Assembly: GCA_002286855.1 (NCBI GenBank)
Contig: NRSV01000036.1
Span: 62,001 to 126,000 of the forward strand
DNA from: Bipolaris cookei
Taxonomy: Eukaryota; Ascomycota; Dothideomycetes; Pleosporales; Pleosporaceae
Direction: 5' to 3'
DNA length: 64,000 nucleotides
Both the position numbers and the translations under genes were made by a program. The notes beneath the pieces were generated by a model that saw only the letters and a list, made by a program, of their open reading frames with translations, was not told the DNA's origin and made no database searches. This document shows, piece by piece, positions 46,466 through 57,959 of this stretch. Positions within the stretch are counted from its first letter, which is position 1, and each line of letters opens with the position of its first letter.

Positions 46466-47600
46466 ACAGGCTTCGTTGGCTCCAACGATGGCGGTGTGTC
46501 CATGGGTTCATCAGACGTCCCTCCCGCCAAGACTGTCTATATCAAAAGGACATGTTTTCGCAAAGGGGTAGCATGATTGATGGTCATGTCTATTCAACAA
46601 TGTTGGCCTTTTTTTCCTTTGTCAATTTCCTTTGTTCACACTTCGATTTTCTTTTCTCTTTTTCTCAGCTTGGCCCCACCGTGCGCATATTCATATACCC
46701 GGCCTCGTCATTTGATACCCATCTTTGATCACCTGTATACCCTTTACCTAATACTTGTGCATTTTACATTGAGAATGTCTTTTTCCTTTGTAGATTCTAC
46801 ACGCCTTCGTTGGCACAACAATTGGGAGGCCATCTTGCTCATCATTTGTATATACCCTTTTATAAAATTCCATCTCCTTAGATATTAGATAAATTGGCGG
46901 TGCCCGGGGGAAGAACTGGACAGGCTATATATATATAATCAATACAAAACTCGGAAACCAATACAAGGCTTCGGTCATCGGCATATTACTTGACGGCGTG
47001 AGGCTGGGGGCATCATGTGGCGTTGATCTGTGTGGCGCAAATCTATCAGGGTGTGAGTACAGGGTGTCCAAACCTCGTTTTATATATAACAACTCCTTGT
47101 CGAAGGCAGGTTTTAACTTTGAAAAGGTGCTTCGGATACAAAGATCTAAGGAATTCCGTGCTGCTAAATCTGACCTGTGTGTCACATCTTGCCAGATCAT
47201 TTAACAAGTGAGGGAGGATAAAATCATGGGTTGCCTTTTATGGAACGCGAATTAGTGTGTAAGGAGATATGTGCGAATGAGTTAATAAAGGTTTTTTGGG
47301 CAAATAAATTGATGTTTTAACATTTCAATTCACTCTGTGAATTATCACTTTTGATTAAGCGACAAACCCGGGGCGTACCTGCCTAGAGTGCCTGTGGTAA
47401 CTGCAACTCCACTCCTGCCTCATCACACTGATGACGTTTGTATCATATAGCAACCGCCTGAATGACCTTTTCCACAACAGCTACCTCATCAACCTGAACG
47501 ACATCGTCACCGCATGCTTGCCCCAACCTCTTCCACATTACTGCCGTGCATCAATCACAGTACGGCATTCTCGCAAACAAACCCTTCACAAGTATTCAAC
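46466..47600. other. Intergenic region
   Basis: The left part is T-rich 3' flank of the zinc-finger gene, with a short AT microsatellite near 46925. The right part is the upstream region of the next gene; an in-frame ATG at 47514 could extend that gene. Confidence 0.5.
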
Positions 47601-48734
47601 ATGACCTTCACCGATAAAGATAACAAGGTTTTGTTATCCAAAAAAAAGTACAGAACCATAAGGGAATGGCTGCAGAAGCGCGTGCGAGAAGCGATATCAC
47701 GACAGAGGTTGAAGGATGCAGAAGGAAACACATACACACAGCGAAAGACAGCCCCCGAGCGGTCGTACACAAAACGAGCATGTATGAATGCATCTGAGAT
47801 AGACGTGATTTTCCTTACACCAACAACACCGGTTGATGGCAGACGTACCTCATGTCGGTCACCGATCCTGCCTCCAATCCGCCTGACACGACCAGACTCT
47901 AGCGTCTTTCGGGATGTCAATGCATGGCTGGAAGCTAGTGTAAACACGCCATCACCGCTGCTCATGTCTGGGATCTCATACTGGAAAGAGGCAACAGTTC
48001 CCAATGTCAAAGGCTCGGCAGTCGCTCAATATGCTGTGCCACTATCTGTAGCCTTAGGCGTAGCCAGGTCGACAACATCTACAAGACAACGAACACCATG
48101 TTTCCGACGTTCAGCTAGAAAAGTGCAAGTTCAGATGCCTTCAGTACTATGTACAAAGTCTGCGCATCTGCCGGGTAAGAAGCGTAGGAGAAGACAATCA
48201 GTGTGCATAACTCCTCTGTCAATTTCCCATGAGAACGTCCAAGAGGATACCACTCCTATACTCATAACACGATTGACATCTTTCTTCAAACCTTTGATAC
48301 TGCTACTGAGGCAGCAAACATCGGCGCGTCATGGGGTATTGATATGTGTCAGCGATTTACGAGAGTGTATTCCTCCTCGACATGGCACACCCAACAGTGC
48401 AACATGCGGTGATGTGAAAAATAACCCTGAGCGACATGTCCATAAGACTTTTATACGCACAGGGCGAGGCAAAGACAGCACAAGGCCGTCTACAGCATTA
48501 GCAGGCCTTGTTCGTGAAGACTCCGTGGGAGATTTGTCCGATGTCCCGACATACTCCTCTGGCCCACCGCCCCCGTCCTACCGGTCGCACCGCGAGTCGA
48601 TGCTTACTACATCGTCTTTCGGTTGTATTGACGGAATGAACCCGGCGCAGCGTCAGGGTAGCCAGCAGCGAGCAGCATTACAACGGGGGATGAGATGCAA
48701 GCTGAAGAGGCTTGCTCAAAACTTTGCAATTTGA
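47601..48734 (+). CDS. Basic protein of unknown function with a PPxY motif
   Basis: One exon encodes 377 aa from the ATG at 47601; an upstream in-frame ATG at 47514 would add 29 weakly coding residues. It was not recognised as any family. Visible features are a basic N-terminus (KKKYRTIREWLQKRVREAISRQRLKD), a middle segment with FRDVNAWLEASVNTPSPLL and ISYWKEA, a Arg/Lys cluster (GKKRRRR) that could be a nuclear signal, and near the C-terminus GPPPPSYRSHRESM containing a PPxY motif of the sort bound by WW domains of Rsp5-type ubiquitin ligases. No transmembrane segment or signal peptide is present. Confidence 0.6.
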   Translation: MTFTDKDNKVLLSKKKYRTIREWLQKRVREAISRQRLKDAEGNTYTQRKTAPERSYTKRACMNASEIDVIFLTPTTPVDGRRTSCRSPILPPIRLTRPDSSVFRDVNAWLEASVNTPSPLLMSGISYWKEATVPNVKGSAVAQYAVPLSVALGVARSTTSTRQRTPCFRRSARKVQVQMPSVLCTKSAHLPGKKRRRRQSVCITPLSISHENVQEDTTPILITRLTSFFKPLILLLRQQTSARHGVLICVSDLRECIPPRHGTPNSATCGDVKNNPERHVHKTFIRTGRGKDSTRPSTALAGLVREDSVGDLSDVPTYSSGPPPPSYRSHRESMLTTSSFGCIDGMNPAQRQGSQQRAALQRGMRCKLKRLAQNFAI

Positions 48735-49484
48735 CTAGTGAAGGCGGGTGATTTGCGGAGACCAAAGCCTGACAAGGGAAAGGCTAGAGAGCACAAGACG
48801 ATGGAATAGTGGCAAATTACAAAGCAAAATTGAGCGGAAAGTTAATCCTGTGTGTATTGTAAGGACATGGTTATCGCCGGACATGGATGGGCGACGAAAC
48901 GATGCTAGAAGATGTATGGCAGCCATAAGACACTACGACTGTATGATCTAGAGGAAGGCATAGTTAGGCATGCAAGTATGTATATTGTGATTATGACAAG
49001 TACCAAGCCATGAACAGGCGAAAGAGAAACAAACACTTTGGTGTGATGAGTGATGTTGATTTGGAACATTACGTGGTATGTCTACACCGTCGGTGAAGGG
49101 CGGTGGGTGGTAGACGGAGGTCACGGTCATATGACGTGTGGGATCGGGCCGCGGTGAACCGAAGCGGCTGGGGCTGATTGACCGCCTGCTTATTTGACGG
49201 GACAGCAATGCACTCCACCATCTCCATTCATTGTTATTGGATCCGACGTGGCACGCTGCACGACGTCCCAACGCTCCCACGCACGCAATTGAATGTCCAT
49301 GGCCGCCTGCTAGATCATCTCGGCCGCCAGCACGACGAACCTCTCCGCTGGCTGCTCCACTTTGTTGCTGCCACGCGCAGAGACAGCGACGCACCATTAC
49401 AGCAGTATATGCATCACCGACGGCCCAACCGCAGCCGCGACTCCACTTGAAAGACAGGACGCAGCCGTACAGTCAGACGTGAGC
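48735..49484. other. Intergenic region
   Basis: About 750 bp of spacer and promoter. An in-frame ATG at 49362 would extend the next gene by 41 residues. Confidence 0.5.
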
Positions 49485-51236
49485 ATGGCTTCCGACGATG
49501 AATCTCATTCGCGGTCCAAGAGGCCAACGCCAATGACCAGACAGTCGTCGTCGCAGTCGCACATTTCGCAGTCGCCGTCCGAGGGAGGCCACCAGCGGCC
49601 TACGCACCACAAAGCCCAGCGGCACCATGTTGTTGGCCAGCGCGTACAGAGGAATACATCGTTTGGCAAGAACCTCAACAAGCTCAGCAAGGCCGAGAAG
49701 CAGGCACAGCAGGCGCAGCAAGGAGTTGAACACGGCGGCCGACACCACCGTCGTTCGCAGTCTGGTAATTCTGTCTCTGTGCCCAGTAGCCCTCACTCGC
49801 GGCCGGGTTTCAAGCGCCATGCATCATCTGGTGCTATCGTGAGAGTAAACCAGGCACAGGTGCAGGCCAACCTACGTAGAAATCACTCGAGCGGCCATTT
49901 GCCGCCGCGACAAGGGCATGGCAAACACGGGCTCAAGTCCAAGGGCGATCATACTGTATCGAGGCGCGCACTCGCGACACCCAACCGATCTCGCCAATCA
50001 TCGCCCGAGCCAGGTGCAGGAGTGCATTTCGACCTCGCCAACGAGGACGAGGATGGCGAAGAGGCCGGGTGGACGGAAGAGAGTGCGTCTCAGTCACCAA
50101 CAACGACTCGATCCAACACGCGCTCCAACTCGGTTATACTCGACGCACAACACCGGGCGGCTGAGATCAACATGGAGAGAAATAGGGGGGAGCCATCACA
50201 GCAAATCGGCGCAATCCGGGAACAGCCAACCCAAGCGGCTCAGGCAGTTGTCGACCGCACACGCGGCAGCACACAAATCAACGGAGGGAGTTCGTACCAG
50301 CACTCGAGGCCTCCGGATGCTGACATGATTACTTCACGTCTACTCCAGCGCAGTGCTTCGCATCATGTCCCTCCTAAAACAACATCGGTCGCGGCCACGG
50401 TAGTGTCGTCGTCAGACCGACACAATCTCCTTAGCCATACGGCTGGATCTGTGGGATCGACGCTGGTAGACACATCCGGGCGCGACCTAGTATCACGTTT
50501 CATGGACGGTGACGGTTCAGCAGGAACACCACACGACGGCGAGTACATGGCCGGGCGCGGTGCCAAGGACGAGGACGAGGGAGGTGGGCTGGACAAGATG
50601 AAAAGAAACAAGTCAATGCCAAACTTTAGTGGCGGTATAGACACGCCGTCGAAGACACCGCAGCGGTCAGGCACGACGACACCTACCAACCTGCCGCCGT
50701 CACGGACTCAACAGAAGCTCATGTTGCAACGAGCGTCATCCAACGTGGAGCCGCAGAAACTTGTGCCCGTAACTCTTCCACGGACGGGCGGGCCGACTTA
50801 CCTTCAGTCGAGCATACAGTACAATGCAAATGGCGAGGGACGGCTGGACCCACGGCTGCTGCAGCAGTTTAACCATGTTGCGGTCGAGTACAGCGTAGTG
50901 CGAAGATACCGCAACCCGATCGCGGACGCGGTTGCGCGCATCTCGCAAATGCCGGGCATGGCTGTCAAGATGCGGGTGTGCAAGCAGCAAAAGGCGAATG
51001 TAAACGGGACGGGAGCAAACAGTTTGAGCACGAGTTTCAATGATGGAGTTGCTGAAACGGATGGAGCGGGATCGCGGAGATCGCGAGTCAGTTTCGAGAA
51101 GGCGAGGAGCAGTCGAGCAGAAGGCGAGTTTGAAGGGCGGCAGAGTTTCGAGAGCGAGCAAGCGCGCAGTCGAAACGAAGCCGAGGAAATGTGTCGGCGA
51201 CTGTGGGAAAGCGCCGAAGTGGTTGAAGCGGACTGA
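49485..51236 (+). CDS. Probable TORC1 subunit TCO89-like protein
   Basis: A single exon encodes 583 aa from MASDDESHSRSK; an upstream ATG at 49362 is possible but adds low-complexity residues. The protein is mostly disordered, Ser/Arg/Gln/His-rich. Short conserved blocks stand out: RNTSFGKNLNKLSKAEKQ near residue 55, KRHASSGAIVRV, KMKRNKSMPNFSG, TQQKLMLQRASSNVEPQ and VAVEYSVVRRYRNPIADAVARI near the C-terminal third. This block pattern matches my recollection of the TCO89 family, a fungal-specific subunit of the TORC1 growth-control kinase at the vacuole. The assignment rests on motif memory only. Numerous Ser/Thr-Pro and RxxS sites fit a phosphorylated regulator. Confidence 0.6.
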   Translation: MASDDESHSRSKRPTPMTRQSSSQSHISQSPSEGGHQRPTHHKAQRHHVVGQRVQRNTSFGKNLNKLSKAEKQAQQAQQGVEHGGRHHRRSQSGNSVSVPSSPHSRPGFKRHASSGAIVRVNQAQVQANLRRNHSSGHLPPRQGHGKHGLKSKGDHTVSRRALATPNRSRQSSPEPGAGVHFDLANEDEDGEEAGWTEESASQSPTTTRSNTRSNSVILDAQHRAAEINMERNRGEPSQQIGAIREQPTQAAQAVVDRTRGSTQINGGSSYQHSRPPDADMITSRLLQRSASHHVPPKTTSVAATVVSSSDRHNLLSHTAGSVGSTLVDTSGRDLVSRFMDGDGSAGTPHDGEYMAGRGAKDEDEGGGLDKMKRNKSMPNFSGGIDTPSKTPQRSGTTTPTNLPPSRTQQKLMLQRASSNVEPQKLVPVTLPRTGGPTYLQSSIQYNANGEGRLDPRLLQQFNHVAVEYSVVRRYRNPIADAVARISQMPGMAVKMRVCKQQKANVNGTGANSLSTSFNDGVAETDGAGSRRSRVSFEKARSSRAEGEFEGRQSFESEQARSRNEAEEMCRRLWESAEVVEAD

Positions 51237-53086
51237 AGATTGGCTTGTGCTGCCGATCACGCATGCTTTGTCGAGTCGCGCAAGGGAAAGTGTTTGCAAC
51301 TATCGTGAGAAGGTTGCAGGGAAGAGTATTGTTTGGACAGGTGCGTGCGCCCACATGTCCCTGACCTGAGGCATTGTGTTTTGAGGGGCTTTTAAGAAGT
51401 GAGGGAGGGCTTCTGCTTGGGTGTTTGTTTGGCGACTGAAAGCAGGATGGTGTATATTATTGTTTGGACTAGGGGCGGGGGGGTGACGGCTGCCCTAGGA
51501 TTTGATTGATTCAGAGGTCGAGTTCCCAAGTTCAAGGCTAACTGCTGGGCGGTGACAGAGACTACGAATGAAGAGGCGCCCTATACAAATCAGAGTTTGA
51601 GCCCTGAGGGTGGGGGTGGGCAGTTTGTGGGTTGCCAGATGATATTACGCGAGGATTTGCGTTCATTTTGCTCGCGTGTTCAAAGAGGCAATGGCGCCGG
51701 GCAGAGAGGGATATTGTCGCGAGAGAGAAAGCAAAGGCTTGGCCCATTTGTTCTACTGCTAGTGGCAAAGGGGCACGAACTGGATTTGCAATGGACAGCC
51801 GATAGTTCATATGCGAGGCTGAAGAGACGAAATAAGAGCAAAGGTACTAATGACAGGGGTGGGTGGTAAGCAGCCAATCCGAGCGGCGTCGCTTGGGTGA
51901 GGTGTAATGGTAATTTTATTTTTTTCGACTTGTTGGCTTTTGGGCAGTGTGTGTGCCAAGTTCTCACGATCATGCGCACATGGAGGAGCAACCGTGCTGG
52001 AAGCCGGCCGCTGCGTGCTACTGCGGCTCCTGCAGCTGTTGAGCAAAAGAGTCACTGAGGCGACGGCTGCCACTGGACAGTACTCGATGGTGTTGGGGCA
52101 GGCGGGCGATCAGAGTCTTTGCAGAAAATTCTTTACCCTCTCACATCACCCGACAAGACTCTCAGGCTGACTCCAGATGACAGCACAGCGAGAATTGGCG
52201 TCGCCACGATGAATGGGGCCCGCTCCGGCGAGGGCTGATAGCGTGCCACGAGGGTGACGAGCGAACAAAGGCAGTGGGCTGGATGCGGTGTACCTACCAG
52301 CTCCGCGTCCACAAGTCACGGCTGACGGCCAGTTGCGCAACGATTCGCTGAGCACGACTGTGGTGTCTGTGCGGCGCGCTTTTCTTGTCAGGCTGGGTGA
52401 CGATGGAACGATTGGGGTTAGACTAGGTTTCCCTGGCCAAACGGCCATGAAACCACGAGCCTTGGGTGTTGAGACACACGGGCATGGGGGGTCAGGGCAT
52501 GTCTGGCGACAAGGGCATCTGGAGCTGTGTGTTTGTGCGCGCATCCAGGGCGAGGATGGGGGGCTGTTGCAGCGATGATGGAAGAGGCGGAGGTGGTGGT
52601 GGTGAAGGATGCAGATGTAGTCATGGTAGGATGCACGCCAATGCGCTGGTCAGGTACACCCGAGCGTGCCGTTTAGTGGGAGCAAATGGGCAAGGCCGAC
52701 CTGCGTTAGCGCCTTGCAGGATCCGAAATTGCCCCAGGAACAGGGAAATTGCGGCCATCCAAGGCAGGAGCGACCTCCCCAGCCGACCCACCAGCATCGT
52801 CTTTCTCCCCTCAAACGTCCCACTCCGCCTGGACCCTACCTTACTCTCTCTTTGCGCCCGCTCTTTTAAATTTGCTTCTGCCCCATCGGCTGATTACATT
52901 CTTTAGCTAGCTCTCACCGTTGCTTACGCACTGTACACTTTGTATACACTCACTCACCACTCTCTCTATCAACACTCATTTGCGCTCCCGCTATAGTCGC
53001 ATTCGATATTACCCTCTTGCGCCCATTCACTTCACCTTGCAACAAACCAAACACGCACGCAAACCAAAATCATCACCACTACCACC
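51237..53086. other. Intergenic region with promoter of the wall protein
   Basis: About 1.85 kb without a supportable gene. The last 170 bp is strongly CT/CA-rich and ends in ACCACCATG, a good initiation context that suggests a well-expressed downstream gene. Confidence 0.55.
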
Positions 53087-53485
53087 ATGCGCTCCTTCCA
53101 GCAAATCCCTCTCGCTCTCTGCGCCCTTGTCGCAAGCGCTGTTGCTACTACCTCTTCTGAAGACACTATCAAGTACGATGCTACCGTCTACATCACCTCG
53201 ACCATCACCCGCGTCAACACCGTCACTGCTAGCTCTTCTCCCACCGGCGCCCCAGTAAACCAAACCTCGACCATTGTTGCTATCCATCCCACCGTTGCCC
53301 CTTCTTTCAACTCTTTCAACGCTGGCAACGGCACCAGCGTCGCGTCCACTGCTGCTCCCTCGGCGCCCACTGCTGTCCTCCCCAGCGCTTCCGCCCCTGT
53401 AGCCTTCCCTGGCGCTGCCTCTTCTCTCAACGCCAACGCCTACCTTGCCGTGGTCGCTGCTGGTCTTGGCTACCTCGTCCTCTAA
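53087..53485 (+). CDS. Small Ser/Thr-rich GPI-anchored cell-surface protein
   Basis: One exon encodes 132 aa. A signal peptide (about 1-20, LALCALVASAVA) is followed by a Ser/Thr/Ala/Val-rich body with likely O-glycosylation and NQT and NGT sequons. The C-terminus ends in AAGLGYLVL after a small-residue omega-site region (SSLNANA), the pattern of a GPI attachment signal. The protein is probably displayed at the plasma membrane or cross-linked to the wall. No catalytic or cysteine-patterned domain is visible. Codon choice is strongly C-ending, and the leader is CT-rich, consistent with high expression. Confidence 0.85.
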   Translation: MRSFQQIPLALCALVASAVATTSSEDTIKYDATVYITSTITRVNTVTASSSPTGAPVNQTSTIVAIHPTVAPSFNSFNAGNGTSVASTAAPSAPTAVLPSASAPVAFPGAASSLNANAYLAVVAAGLGYLVL

Positions 53486-54622
53486 GACTACTGCGAGCAA
53501 ATCCCACCCAACCCAACGCCTCGCTGCTTCTTGCATCATTGACTGGTGCTCGTCTTTGATTCACCACCCCATATACCCGGAAGCTCCTCTGGCCTAGGCC
53601 GCTCAACTCTTGTTTTTTCATGCCTTTTTTCACGACCATGTCCCTTGTACGCTTTTTGCATTTTCTGTTCGCCATGTCGCGACCTTTTTTTCGCTTCTCT
53701 TACATTCTCTGTTTGGTTTAGCAAACCTAGGTTTTGCTCAATCACCTCCTCTCTTTTTGAACGTTTTGTTTTGTTTTGTTTTACCACCTGTCAAAACATG
53801 ACATCTTTTTCATGCACGCGCACCCCCCCCCCTTTGATTTGACATGTACATCCAAACTTTCTGGATGTATTTCAAATCATATTTTCCCAAAACCCGCTTT
53901 TTTATCTTGTAATCAACGTCCCCCTTTTTTCGTTATTATCTGAGACGATTTGATGATGGAAATAAGTGTGTCGAGGTTACAAAACCTTTTGGCGTGGTGT
54001 CCTCTCTTTTTTTTTGCAATTTGTTTGATTTGGGACTTTTTGAAGTTCCATAACTTACGTTCCTTTTTACTACCCCCGTTGGTTCACCACTTGTTTTTTT
54101 ATATCTATGTTCTTTTTTTGCCTTATGAATGTCAGGTGGTGATACCCCCCCCCCCCCCCGCGCTCATTTTTGTTTTAGCTTGCTTTGGCACGACGTTATA
54201 CCCCCCCTTTCTCTCTCTCCCTTTTTCTTATTTTCTTCTATATGTAAATGTCGGGAGTGGAGTCACGCTTGCGTGGGTTTCCCGTTCTACATGTTTACGG
54301 AAGGTGAAAAGAAAAAGGGGGAGGAGAACCATTTTCGCGGAGGAGTCGGAGTTTGGAGACATATACCCCCACCCATTTTCTGTTTGATCGAATTGATTTG
54401 CTGTTTGGACATTGGGAGAGAACTTGGAGGATTTGAAACTTAGGACGAGAGAGAGGGAGAAAGAGAGAAAATATACCAATACTCGTTGCGGCTTTTATCA
54501 TGTGTACCCATTTTCATAATCCGTTTTCGTTCTGACTTAGTATCGTGACGACGTTTTTCTCCCTTTACTCACCAGATAAAACACTTCCAGTCTGTAAATT
54601 CACCCCCTCTTTCGAACCTGCC
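53486..54622. other. T/C-rich low-complexity intergenic region
   Basis: Long T and C runs, including C15 at 54145-54159, mark an extended 3' flank between the wall-protein gene (+) and the convergent esterase gene (-). Open frames here are composition artefacts. Confidence 0.6.
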
Positions 54623-56424
54623 TCACTTCTCCAACCTCGCCGCCCTCTCCTCATCCCTCCACCACTCACACTGCACCCTCCTCACCCCATCCCCCTCAAC
54701 CCGACTATTCCCAAACGCCTCAATTCTCAACTGCAACCCAGGTACACCTCCCTTCTCCTCATACCTTGGCCAAACCGGCACCCCCCTTCTCTCCCCTTTG
54801 CTCGGACTCCCGCCCAACGCCACGAAATCCGAAAAAAAGGCATGTAGCACCTCCTTCCCTACCTCCGGATACTGGACCCCACCCGCCCCCGCGGGTTCCG
54901 CCCATGTATATTTCGTGTCTGCCGTATGCGGCACGCCCTTCCACGCGGGAAAGGTGTTATTAACCGTCCACACCGCTTTAAATAAGGGTGCTCCGCGTTC
55001 CGCCATGCGGATTGCGGTTTCCTGGCCGGGGCAGACGTACATGTAATCTGTTAGCGCGGCGGAAAGGCGATTATACTGTGTGGAGTTCGGGCTGAACGCG
55101 TATGGTCCATTCACCGGATCGAGCTCCGGGTCTGGATATAAAGTCTCCAGATCTGAGAGATCGGAGGATGTGAGGCCCGGGATGAGGGTGTGGATGTAGG
55201 ACAGGAATTGTGCGTTTGACGAGATGTTGCCTGGAGAGTAATATTTCGCTTCGTCAAGCACATTCGTTGTGATAGTGGGAATACGGTAGAAAAGACCGTC
55301 TCGACCGGCTTGCGAGCCAGCTTGCTCGAGTAAAAACCCGCCGCGTGTGGGCTGGAAGGGCCATGTGATGCTGTATTCCGAGGCGCGCCAGAGCTGGGCG
55401 CTTGCATCTTCGAGGGAGGAAATGGGGGCGGCGCGCAGGCAGGCGAGGATGGCGGTGTCGGAGCTATTTGCGGCAGAGGCGCAGCCGGCGAGGGAGAGGT
55501 AGCGGCTAAAGTGTCGTTGGTAGAGCGGGTACGAGGCGTTTGGGAAGGAACGCGCGGTTACGCTGCCGGATTGCAGGATGGCTTGGGAGAAGAGGGGGGA
55601 GGCGCCTTGTGCGGAGTTGTAATTGTGGAAGAGATGGATGGCGGCGGAGTGGGCGCCTGCGGAGCGGCCGCCCAGTGTTACGCGGGATGCGTCGCCGCCG
55701 AATTGTGAAATGTATTTTTGCACGAATTCGAGGAGGGATTGCTGGTCTCGGAGGCCCAGGTTGAGTAGGCCTAGGCGTTCGAACACGGGGGAGGGGAGGA
55801 AGCCAAATGAGTTTACCTAGTTCAGGATTTAGTATAGTGGAGGTATATCAGTATTTGGATATGGCCATCTTACTCTGTAGTTGAAGTTGACGACGACTAA
55901 TGGCTCTCGAGAATTAGATACAAAGGACGGTCCGTCGAAACTCCTCGAGCTACCAGCTACAAAACCACCCTGATGTTGTCAGAAAAATTATCTAATCAAC
56001 ATAGCAAACTGCAACTCACCCCATGAATCCAGATGAGTACAGGTAATTTCTCATGCATCGATACATTCTGCGGACGAAACACATTCATGCTCAGACACGC
56101 CTCGTTAACCTCGTACGTGATATCCCGCGGATCCTGATGGCACGAAAATCCATATTGAGTCGCATTCTTCACACCCTCAAACGGTTCAGGAGGGCCAACA
56201 GGCGCAAACCGGGCTTCGCCGACGGGCTGCGAGACATAATCGATACCGAGCCAGGCATCCACGGGCTTTGGCAGCGGCTTTTTGGTCAGCGTCTGGGAGA
56301 TAGTCGTACCAACAAAGCTCCCATAGCCGGGAAGCGTGACTTGGGGCGCGGCCTGTGTCGAGGCGACACTACTCAGCCATACGAGTGTGGTGAAAGTCTT
56401 TTGAGCTATGGTAAGACGAGCCAT
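54623..56424 (-). CDS. Secreted type-B carboxylesterase/lipase
   Basis: Three exons (56020-56424, 55874-55969, 54623-55816) encode 564 aa. A signal peptide (about 1-25, ending TQAAP) indicates secretion. The oxyanion-hole HGGGF is assembled exactly across the first intron (IHG | GGF), which fixes that junction. The nucleophile elbow is GGRSAGAHS, the acidic residue likely lies in TNVLDEAKYY, and the catalytic histidine in GVPHTADTKY. The NEACLSMNVFRP segment is the type-B family signature 2 region with its conserved Cys. Members cleave carboxylic esters, including lipids and plant cell-wall esters; the substrate is not deducible. Several N-x-S/T sites fit an extracellular glycoprotein. Confidence 0.92.
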
Positions 56425-57120
56425 GACGCTGACGTAAAGTTGTGAAAGCAGCTACGTCGACAGCAAGAAGACGTTGCAATTGGAAATACATCATGTTCTA
56501 CTCAGGTTAATAACAAGGCATGTTCTACATACAGACTCCGAAGTCGGGCCTTGCCAGTATCCGCTTGGTATACGCAGTATACCCTCTTCTCCACCTGTTC
56601 TGCTCCAGTTGCCAAGAGATACAGTGGCACAGGCCTTGGGACCTGCTCGATACGGTGGTTTCGATAAAAATTGTGGGGTGCAAAATTGCGTGACTAGCGA
56701 TCCGTTGTCGTCAACGGTAGACAGGGCCGGTACTTTTCTTACGAGCCGACATGACGGACGTTGGAAAATGTGAAGTGAGCAATGGAAGGTATCGCGAGGG
56801 TCAACGCTGCTTCGGGCAATAATGTCCCCGAAACCGGGCTTGCTGCTGCCGATCCCTCGTATCCTCGTATGCGAACCATACCCAACTCTGAGGCATAGAC
56901 CTCTTCGCCGACTCTTACAACCAATCTCCGACTCAAAATATTCGAATATTGCCCTCAGAAATACGCCCCGTTGCGAGAGCTCATGATGGATAATGTCATC
57001 TTCAAGGACGGACCTTTGTGTCTCGAGTCTTACACCAAAGCAACCTCTGACGTCAGTGCAGCCAATCCGATAGAGCTGTCTTTGGTGCTTGCTCAACTCT
57101 GTAGATATAGAGTTTGACAA
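56425..57120. other. Intergenic region
   Basis: The esterase promoter and the 3' flank of the ataxin-10 homologue, both on the minus strand. No gene is recognised. Confidence 0.5.
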
Positions 57121-57928
57121 TCAACCTTGCGAGCTCCCACCGTCAAACCCTTTATCTAGCTTCTTCAATGCTTCTTCAACCTCCACCGCTCTCTCTTCCC
57201 CGCCCCTGAGGCCTTGCACACGGGGCAGATCACGCATGACTTGCTGTACCAGGTCCTCAAGTGCTTTTGGATCCCTCATGCTGCCTAGCGTAGCAGCATC
57301 GACTTTTCCTTTACCCTTGCTTCCTGTATCTGAGCGAGATGTCAGTGGTTGCTGAGGCTGAGGCTGGGGCTGTCGTTTTCGCAACATGACCTGCCCTTGT
57401 TTGTCCATGTATGTTTCGTACCCTTGTTGATCGAGCACTTCGTCAGGCACGCGGATGTTGACGGGCGATCTGTTGCTACTCTCGCTTGCCGTTGCAGGAG
57501 TGCTTGAAGAGGATGATGAATTCGTCGACGTCTTAGCTTTGTTGATTGCATCTTGGCTATATCTCTCTAATGCATGAATGCAGTCTTGGTTTTCTTTGTT
57601 GCCTTCCATAAGGAACCGCAGGCACATGATGGCATGCTCGCGGATATACGGGTTGTGCTCGTCATAGGAACAGCAATTCAAAACCGCCTCAATACCACCC
57701 AGAGGACGGATCTGATCTTGTACTTGTTTGTTCTTCCACACCAGGGAACTCAGCACAAGCACAGCAAGCTTCTTCAGGTTGCGCCATTCAAAGTCTGAAG
57801 GCTCATCGGCAGCTTCATCTATGTACGGCCTAGGTGATGGTGATGTTGGTGGGTGAGCATAGGCCTCTGCAGCTCCTGCTGTAGTGTCATATGGTCGTTC
57901 GACAGCGACTGGTTGGGGTTGTGATGAC

Positions 57929-57959
<31 letters not shown>

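Noticed and set aside
53540..54545. Phe/Leu-rich hydrophobic frames that look like membrane proteins
   Set aside because: They come from T- and C-runs in a 3' flank and have no conserved features.
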